A DNA stretch of 9,866 bases from a bacterium (GTDB lineage Bacteria; Hydrothermota; UBA3073; JACQXS01; JAUWAR01). This document shows, one piece after another, positions 5,695 through 9,866 of this stretch (position 1 is its first letter; each line of letters starts with the position of its first letter). Location: contig JAUWAR010000042.1 in NCBI GenBank assembly GCA_030601965.1, forward strand, positions 1 to 9,866. The letters are read 5' to 3'. The position numbers and the translations under genes were made by a program. The notes beneath the pieces were generated by a model. That model had not been told where the DNA came from. It was given only the letters and a program-made list of their open reading frames with translations, and did not search any database.

Positions 5695-6588
5695 ATGAGA
5701 AGGTTTTCCATATTAATAGTTCCTGATGCAAATTCTAAATCAAAAGTCCACACCATTCCTTACAGGGTAATACAAAGTCTTTTTGTGGTTTTTATCCTCA
5801 TCATCTGCTTTTTAGGATTTCTTGTGTATCAGTATGGAAATGTCTATCTTAAAGCTGTAGAAGCCACCAGTCTTGCAAGAAGAAACAAAATTCTTGAGGA
5901 TAAACATAGAAAATTTGTGGTTTTGGAAGAACAACTTAATCAAATTGAAGAAAAAAATAGGAAGATTATGAAAATGCTTGGAATTTCTGCCAAAGGCAGA
6001 TCCGCCTCTGGTAGAGATAAAAAGCCAAAAGAATATGTTCTTTCCCTAGACGGCTTGCCCGAGGCTCCGCCCAAGGGGCAGGCAGAAAATCTTGGTCTTC
6101 AGCATAAAAAAGATATTACTCTTAATAGTCCTCCACATCCCGAATTTAGTTTAAAACAAGAAGATATCACCCCAAGCAGTAATAAAGACTTAAGAGAAGC
6201 AATTAATGAAGAGCGAAAAAGTATGAGGAGCATTCCCCTTATCTATCCTGTGAAAGGATGGATAACAAAGACCTTTTCATTTGAACATCCTGGAATAGAT
6301 ATCGCCTGTCCTTTCGGGACTCCTGTAATGGCAAGTATTAATGGAGTTGTAAATTTTACCAAATGGGATACCCAACTTGGCAATATAATTGAGATAGAGA
6401 ACGACGGTGGTTTCAAAATAGTATATGGTCACACATCCAGAATGATTGTGAAACAAGGAGATTGGGTAGAACAAGGTGATGTCGTTGCCTTTGTTGGCTC
6501 TACTGGAAAAAGTTCTGCTCCACATCTCCACTATGAGGTCTATTATGATGGAAAACCTATAGACCCTATGATATATCTTTTGAAATAA
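5695..6588 (+). CDS. Membrane-anchored M23 (LytM-type) peptidoglycan metallo-endopeptidase
   Basis: A 297-residue protein with a short cytoplasmic N-terminus and one transmembrane segment (about 27-46). A charged, probably coiled-coil stretch (about 55-95), a low-complexity linker (about 98-178) and an M23 domain (about 180-297) follow. The zinc ligands are present: H198 and D202 in HPGID, and H279 in HLH (277-279); H246 in YGHTS fits the other active-site histidine. Such enzymes cut peptide cross-links in peptidoglycan from the outer face of the inner membrane. The next gene is a bactofilin, a pairing known from cell-shape systems such as Csd1-CcmA of Helicobacter. There is no Shine-Dalgarno before the ATG, and a promoter predicts a leaderless mRNA. 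Two repeat-derived in-frame segments lie in the linker (about 98-106 and 120-130). The substrate bond and partner are inferred. Confidence 0.9.
   Translation: MRRFSILIVPDANSKSKVHTIPYRVIQSLFVVFILIICFLGFLVYQYGNVYLKAVEATSLARRNKILEDKHRKFVVLEEQLNQIEEKNRKIMKMLGISAKGRSASGRDKKPKEYVLSLDGLPEAPPKGQAENLGLQHKKDITLNSPPHPEFSLKQEDITPSSNKDLREAINEERKSMRSIPLIYPVKGWITKTFSFEHPGIDIACPFGTPVMASINGVVNFTKWDTQLGNIIEIENDGGFKIVYGHTSRMIVKQGDWVEQGDVVAFVGSTGKSSAPHLHYEVYYDGKPIDPMIYLLK
5984..6012. repeat. In-frame palindromic repeat (TCTGCCAAAGGCAGA) in the M23 linker
   Basis: TCTGCC (5986-5991), loop AAA, GGCAGA (5995-6000), then TCCGCCTCTGG, which looks like half of a second, decayed hairpin. It encodes ISAKGRSASGR in the linker between coiled coil and catalytic domain. 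It is GC-richer than the surrounding gene. Confidence 0.65.
6051..6083. repeat. In-frame GC-rich repeat (CTTGCCCG...GGGCAGG) in the M23 linker
   Basis: TGCCC (6056-6060) can pair with GGGCA (6076-6080) around a GC-rich loop. It begins CTTGCCCG like the rsmD repeat, is in the same orientation relative to coding, and is read in the same frame (Leu-Pro). It adds the peptide GLPEAPPKGQA. Confidence 0.65.
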
Positions 6589-6598
6589 AAATAAATAT

Positions 6599-6605
6599 AA
6601 GGAGG
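6599..6605 (+). promoter_or_regulatory. Ribosome binding site of the bactofilin gene
   Basis: AAGGAGG, 4 bases before the ATG at 6610, in the 21-base gap after the M23 stop. It is a strong site, in contrast to the missing one before the M23 gene. Confidence 0.75.
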
Positions 6606-6609
6606 AAAA

Positions 6610-7020
6610 ATGGCTGATAAACATCAGGGAATTACAAACATTATAGGAAAAGGTGCATTCTTGAATGGAAAACTCAAGATAGCAGGAAGTATCCGAATAG
6701 ATGGAAAAGTAGATGGTGAAATTGATGTTTCTGATTCACTTATTGTTGGAAAGGGCAGTGAAATAAAAGGTAACATAAAAGCCAAGAACAGTATAATAGG
6801 AGGAAAAATAATAGGTGATATTTATACTCAAGGAAAGATTGAGTTTCAATCAGGCTCACGGATAAAAGGCAATATCTACTGCAAATCTCTTGTAATAGAA
6901 GAAGGTGTAAATTTTGATGGAAGTTGCAGTATGTCTGAGGAAAAAAGTGAGACACCATCTCTTATTAAAGAGGAAAAATCAGAATCCTTCAGCCTGCCCG
7001 GCCAGGGAACAGAGCACTGA
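6610..7020 (+). CDS. Bactofilin (DUF583 polymer-forming cytoskeletal protein)
   Basis: A 136-residue bactofilin. The core (about 9-105) is built of short repeats with alternating hydrophobic residues and G/I-rich turns (GKLKIAGSIRIDGKVDGEID, KGNIKAKNS, GKIIGDIYTQGKIEFQ). These fit the right-handed beta-helix that polymerises head to head without nucleotide. A Ser/Glu-rich tail (about 107-136) is probably disordered and contains two similar EEKSE-type segments. Bactofilins form membrane-associated filaments that recruit or position cell-wall enzymes. Its position 21 bases behind an M23 peptidase gene suggests that peptidase as the client, by analogy with known bactofilin-M23 pairs. The stop TGA overlaps the next ATG by one base (TGATG), so it is translationally coupled to the kinase-like gene. 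Confidence 0.93.
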   Translation: MADKHQGITNIIGKGAFLNGKLKIAGSIRIDGKVDGEIDVSDSLIVGKGSEIKGNIKAKNSIIGGKIIGDIYTQGKIEFQSGSRIKGNIYCKSLVIEEGVNFDGSCSMSEEKSETPSLIKEEKSESFSLPGQGTEH

Positions 7021-7625
7021 TGATTGTTGGGGCAAGAAAAACATATAGAATTGGGATAGGAATAATATTCCCTCTAATTTACTATTTCTCACCTAATAAA
7101 TTAGCTGTAAGCGTAGTCCTTGCATACCTTCTTGGAATGATGACTGTCATAGAAATCTTACGACGTATAGCTCCTGGGTCATGGAAAGTAATGGCAGAAC
7201 ATTCAAAAGGGATATTAAAAGAAGAACCTGGAAAACTATCAGGAACAACCTGTTTCCTGATTGCTGCTATTATCTCTTTAATATGTTTTTCAAAACATAT
7301 AATGATTTTAGCACTTCTGTTCTCAATTTTTGGAGATGCTGTTTCTACAATAGTTGGACTACGGTTTGGAAAGATAAAATTCTTTAGAGGTAAGAAGAGC
7401 CTTGAAGGAACACTTGCATTTTTTATTATTTGTATAATCGTTGGAACTCTTTATCTTTTATTACCTCAAGTAAAACTTTTCTTTACGAGACAGGCCTTTC
7501 TTATTATTCTCTATGGTGCTTTTGCATCTGCATTCATAGAGTTTATTCCAATTCCTGTTGATGACAATCTCACAATTCCTATTTTCAGTGGCATTGTGAT
7601 GCAGATAGCCTCTAATGTGATTTAG
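7020..7625 (+). CDS. Membrane CTP-dependent diacylglycerol/polyprenol/phytol kinase family protein (SEC59/DGK1/VTE5-like)
   Basis: A 201-residue, strongly hydrophobic protein with about six membrane segments. Family signatures visible are an E-x-KLSGTT stretch (about 69-77), GDAVSTIVGLRFGK (105-118), GKKSLEGT (124-131), and EFIPIPVDDNLTIP (174-187). In yeast Dgk1, Sec59 and plant Vte5 these mark CTP-dependent kinases of diacylglycerol, dolichol or phytol. In bacteria the substrate is unknown; an isoprenoid or lipid recycled in envelope synthesis would fit the wall-related neighbours, but that is inference. The family usually has RK followed by a His near the N-terminus. Here RKTYR (6-10) has Arg at the likely His position. 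The start overlaps the bactofilin stop, with no strong ribosome site of its own. The stop TAG lies within or beside the start of a repeat. Confidence 0.82.
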   Translation: MIVGARKTYRIGIGIIFPLIYYFSPNKLAVSVVLAYLLGMMTVIEILRRIAPGSWKVMAEHSKGILKEEPGKLSGTTCFLIAAIISLICFSKHIMILALLFSIFGDAVSTIVGLRFGKIKFFRGKKSLEGTLAFFIICIIVGTLYLLLPQVKLFFTRQAFLIILYGAFASAFIEFIPIPVDDNLTIPIFSGIVMQIASNVI

Positions 7626-7711
7626 AGATTAAGTGATTAAGTTAATTAAGTGATGAAGTGATTGAGTGAATATAATTAACTCAATTAACTAAATTAACTA
7701 AATTAACTATC
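7618..7711. repeat. Simple-sequence repeat cluster filling the kinase-pit spacer
   Basis: Two unit types fill the whole gap. On the left are GTGATTTAG, AGTGATTAAG, AGTGATGAAG, AGTGATTGAG units (about 7618-7668). On the right is a period-9 array of AATTAACTA (about 7676-7709). AGTTAATT at 7640-7647 is complementary to the right-hand units, so the halves could pair. The left units seem to include the stop codon of the kinase-like gene (GTGATTTAG). The array ends within about 5 bases of the pit ATG and leaves no Shine-Dalgarno. A TATAAT (7671-7676) is present but lacks a convincing -35. Confidence 0.75.
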
Positions 7712-7714
7712 TTG

Positions 7715-8941
7715 ATGGAGATAACGACATTCATACTCATTGCTACCGCTATAGTGGGTTTTTATATGGCGTGGAATATTGGAGCAAATGATGTTGCCAA
7801 CTCTATGGCATCTGCAGTAGGTGCAAAGGCTATAACACTTAGACAGGCTGTTATAATTGCAGGTGTCCTCACCTTTGTCGGTGCCACTTTTGTAGGGACA
7901 CATGTTACAGATACTGTGCGTAAAGGCATTTTAAATCCTTATGAGATGGGGACTCCAATGGTTGTAATTATTGCCTTTTCTTCTGCTCTTTTAGGTGCAA
8001 GTATCTGGATATTTATCGCTACATGGAAAGGACTACCTGTTTCTACAACACATTCAATTGTCGGTGCACTTGTGGGAACAGGATTGATAAGTGGAGGAAG
8101 TTCAATTATACACTGGGGAAAGATATGGGGAATAATTGCATCCTGGGTAATCTCACCTCTGTTTAGTGCTATCCTGGCTTTTCTTGTATTCACAGTTATC
8201 AAAAAAATCATATTACAAAAGGACAAATCAACTCTCATGGCAAAAAGATACTCTCCTTATTTTATCGGTATCACCTTTTTCATAATCTTTATGTCGCTTT
8301 TTCTTAAGACTCCATTAGGAGAGAGGCTTCAGATAAGCACCTCTAATAGTGTATTATTCTCTCTTATAGGTGCTTGTCTTACTGGATATATAGGTTATAG
8401 TATTATAAATATTCTCACAAAAATGGGCAAAATTCAAGATGTAGAACAAATTTTCAGGGTATTACAGGTCCTTACTTCTTGTTATGTGGCTTTTGCACAT
8501 GGCTCAAACGATGTAGCAAATGCAATAGGACCACTTGCCGCCATTAGAAGCATAGCCATTACCGGTGAAATAGGCACAAAGGTTCAGATTCCTCTCAATC
8601 TTTTGGCATTAGGAGGGATTGGTATAGCAATAGGTATTTTTACATGGGGGTATAGGGTCATCAAGACAGTTGGATTTAGAATTACTGAACTAACAAACAC
8701 TCGTGGTTTTTGTGTAGATTTTGGGACTGCAACAAGCGTGCTGATAGCATCTAAACTTGGACTTCCTGTTTCCACAACACATGCCGCAGTTGGAGCAGTG
8801 GTAGGAGTAGGTCTTGCAAGAGGATTTGATGCAGTTGACTTTGGAGTCGTAAAGAACATAGTGATATCCTGGCTTGTTACATTACCAATAGCAGCAGGAA
8901 TATCAGCAATTATATTTAAGTTATTAGTTATTGGTCATTAG
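7715..8941 (+). CDS. pit: PiT-family inorganic phosphate transporter
   Basis: A 408-residue integral membrane transporter of the PiT family (Na+- or H+-coupled phosphate uptake, inner membrane) with about ten or more hydrophobic segments. The internal duplication is clear: GANDVAN (23-29) and GSNDVAN (263-269), the signature substrate sites, and GLPVSTTHSIVGALVG (106-121) and GLPVSTTHAAVGAVVG (349-364). The hydrophilic loop at about 163-180 separates the halves. An in-frame TTG directly precedes the ATG at 7715; ATG is preferred. No ribosome site is visible because repeats run up to the start. The last residues, LLVIGH, and the stop TAG are encoded by a 14-base repeat unit, so the original C-terminus may have been replaced. 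The DUF47 gene follows 49 bases later, the standard Pit partner. Confidence 0.95.
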   Translation: MEITTFILIATAIVGFYMAWNIGANDVANSMASAVGAKAITLRQAVIIAGVLTFVGATFVGTHVTDTVRKGILNPYEMGTPMVVIIAFSSALLGASIWIFIATWKGLPVSTTHSIVGALVGTGLISGGSSIIHWGKIWGIIASWVISPLFSAILAFLVFTVIKKIILQKDKSTLMAKRYSPYFIGITFFIIFMSLFLKTPLGERLQISTSNSVLFSLIGACLTGYIGYSIINILTKMGKIQDVEQIFRVLQVLTSCYVAFAHGSNDVANAIGPLAAIRSIAITGEIGTKVQIPLNLLALGGIGIAIGIFTWGYRVIKTVGFRITELTNTRGFCVDFGTATSVLIASKLGLPVSTTHAAVGAVVGVGLARGFDAVDFGVVKNIVISWLVTLPIAAGISAIIFKLLVIGH

Positions 8942-8979
8942 TTATTGGTTTTTTTGACTATTAACTATCAACTATCAAC
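8924..8979. repeat. Two repeat types across the pit 3' end and the pit-DUF47 spacer
   Basis: TTAGTTATTGG occurs at 8924-8934 and 8938-8948 with a 14-base period. The pit stop codon (8939-8941) is in the second unit. After a T-run comes ACTATTAACTATCAACTATCAAC-like sequence (8957-8979), whose TCAACTATCAAC (8968-8979) is identical to 323-334 in the GTPase gene. The repeat ends directly at the DUF47 ribosome site. Confidence 0.8.
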
Positions 8980-8980
8980 A

Positions 8981-8986
8981 AGGAGG
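8981..8986 (+). promoter_or_regulatory. Ribosome binding site of the DUF47 gene
   Basis: AGGAGG, 4 bases before ATG at 8991, immediately after the repeat array. It fixes the start. Confidence 0.8.
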
Positions 8987-8990
8987 AACT

Positions 8991-9656
8991 ATGAGAGCAC
9001 CAATATTTAAGACTTTAAGGAGGTCGCCATTTGAGGGTCTTCTTGAGCATGCAAAAAAGGTGAAGGAATGCGTTCATAAATTTAAGGAAGCTGTTGAATG
9101 TTACTGTGATGGCGAATATGATGAATTTGAAAGATTACGTAAAGATGTTATGAAACTTGAGAATGATGCAGACTGGATAAAGGGAAACATAACAGCGCAT
9201 TTGCCTCGCAGAATTTTTATGCCTGTAGATAAGGGTGATTTCCTTACCTGTCTCCACGAGCATGACGATATTCTGGATTTTGCTGAAGATGCTGTAATAT
9301 GGTTAGGATTCAGAAAAACTGAAATGCATCAGGAAATAAAAGATTTATTCCTTAAGCATTTATATAAAGTAATTGAAACTGTAGAGACACTGGAGAGTGT
9401 TGTGGATAATGTAAAGCATCTTGTAGTTTCTGTTACAATGGAAGAGCGTGCCAAGGCAAAGGAATCTCTTAAGAGCATTCATTATAAGGAATGGGAAGCA
9501 GACCAGATTGAGCATGAACTGGGACGCAAGATCTTTGAACTTGGAGGTGATATGTTTTCTGTTTATCACCTTCTTCAGGCAGTTTTTGTAATCGCTCATA
9601 TTGCCGACCATGCTGAAAATGCAGGAGATAAAATCCGTGCAATGATGGCAAGATAA
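8991..9656 (+). CDS. DUF47 / PhoU-like Pit accessory protein
   Basis: A 221-residue, highly charged all-helical cytoplasmic protein of the DUF47 (TIGR00153) family, distantly related to PhoU. It shows the PhoU-like metal-binding pattern of acidic residues in helices: KLENDADWIKGNI (about 50-62) and EWEADQIEHELGRKIF (about 168-183). HEHDDILDFAEDAV (about 89-102) and HIADHAENAGDKI (about 204-216) are similar acidic stretches. Genes of this family lie next to pit in many bacteria and archaea, and the product is thought to modulate phosphate uptake through Pit. The mechanism is not settled. It is complete, has a strong ribosome site and is of normal length. The downstream gene begins about 24 bases later, across a repeat. 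Confidence 0.92.
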   Translation: MRAPIFKTLRRSPFEGLLEHAKKVKECVHKFKEAVECYCDGEYDEFERLRKDVMKLENDADWIKGNITAHLPRRIFMPVDKGDFLTCLHEHDDILDFAEDAVIWLGFRKTEMHQEIKDLFLKHLYKVIETVETLESVVDNVKHLVVSVTMEERAKAKESLKSIHYKEWEADQIEHELGRKIFELGGDMFSVYHLLQAVFVIAHIADHAENAGDKIRAMMAR

Positions 9657-9660
9657 TATC

Positions 9661-9697
9661 AAGGAATGACGAAATCCGAATGACGAATGACGAAATA
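9661..9697. repeat. Dispersed GAATGACGAA-type repeat between DUF47 gene and the last gene
   Basis: Units GGAATGACGAAA, CGAATGACGAA, TGACGAAAT follow each other (GAATGACGAA starts at 9664 and 9678). They create three overlapping ATGs in different frames. One (9680) opens the next gene, so its first residues MTNDE are repeat-encoded. A five-codon frame from 9666 ends in TGA, overlapping that ATG by four bases. Confidence 0.7.
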
Positions 9698-9866
9698 AAG
9701 TGGTATTCTGGATATAAAGGAGAGCAAAGACCTATCTCTTTTATACAGAATGGTAAAGAGATAAAAATAAAGAAAATTCTTGAAGAGAAAATCATTGAGA
9801 AAATTGACACAGGAGATAAAGTAAGGGTTTTCTATGTTGAGACAGATGAAGGGAAATACAAATTAG
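9680..9866 (+). CDS. Small unnamed protein with SGYK...RP...F motif (3' end beyond window)
   Basis: An open frame of 62 codons from ATG at 9680 runs off the right edge. It starts MTNDEIKWYSGYKGEQRPIS and goes on with FIQNGKEIKIKKIL, then a KVRVFYVETDEGKYKL ending that looks like paired beta strands. The pattern SGYK-x3-RP-x-x-F, then a VxxIL strand and an FxV-x-x-DEGxYxL strand, resembles a family of bacterial proteins of 60-80 residues with no known function that I recall only from memory. Most of the protein is therefore probably present. The body looks like a real gene (acidic/basic alternation, conserved-looking core). The ribosome site is doubtful: AAGGA (9661-9665) lies 14 bases before this ATG. 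A link to phosphate uptake cannot be claimed. Confidence 0.6.
   Translation, partial: MTNDEIKWYSGYKGEQRPISFIQNGKEIKIKKILEEKIIEKIDTGDKVRVFYVETDEGKYKL

Noticed and set aside
7671..7676. TATAAT as a separate promoter for pit
   Set aside because: No -35-like hexamer stands 16-18 bases upstream, and the hexamer arises from AT-rich repeat units. Kept only as a possibility.
7618..7711. CRISPR array
   Set aside because: Units are 9-10 bases, degenerate and without spacers, so this is a simple-sequence repeat.
7703..7903. Minus-strand open frame rich in Cys, Tyr and His
   Set aside because: It is antisense to the conserved start of pit and has no other support; the Cys/His content comes from the reverse frame of Ala/Val/Thr codons.

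Overview
This is a compact, AT-rich bacterial chromosome segment with two divergent gene runs that part at about 5616-5694. All identifiable proteins are bacterial housekeeping or cell-envelope types. There is no phage, insertion sequence, CRISPR array, rRNA or tRNA. The dense packing and many short simple-sequence and palindromic repeats in and between genes resemble genomes of uncultured bacterial lineages (Omnitrophota- or Desantisbacteria-like candidate phyla come to mind). This placement is impressionistic and low confidence. No gene-free stretch exceeds about 105 bases.

Leftward run (minus strand, 5612 down to 1): prfA (release factor 1), prmC (methyltransferase for the release-factor GGQ motif), nadK (NAD kinase), mtaB (tRNA ms2t6A methylthiotransferase), rsmD (16S rRNA m2G966 methyltransferase), and a DRG/Obg-like GTPase with a TGS domain that runs off the left edge. 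Most junctions are overlapping or nearly abutting, so this looks like one operon. Its theme is translation: termination, the modification that activates the terminator, tRNA and rRNA modification, and a probable ribosome-associated GTPase. NadK is the metabolic passenger.

Rightward run (plus strand, 5695 to the right edge): a membrane-anchored M23 (LytM-type) peptidoglycan endopeptidase, a bactofilin, a small membrane CTP-dependent lipid/polyprenol kinase-like protein, a PiT phosphate transporter, its DUF47/PhoU-like partner, and the start of a small unnamed protein. The first three suggest a cell-wall or cell-shape unit; pit plus DUF47 is a phosphate-uptake pair.

Two things stand out. First, the divergent promoter region holds a consensus-like promoter for each direction, each placed so that transcription would begin within about 0-2 bases of the start codon. 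Neither first gene has a Shine-Dalgarno sequence, so both mRNAs are predicted to be leaderless. Second, members of several short repeat families lie at gene junctions, where they appear to supply stop or start codons. The same types also lie in frame inside conserved proteins (the GTPase, RsmD, MtaB and, twice, the M23 protein), adding short peptides at likely surface loops or linkers. One 12-base repeat core is shared exactly by an intragenic and an intergenic copy. This resembles the in-frame palindromic elements known from Rickettsia, but the families differ, and it is the most interesting feature of the window.
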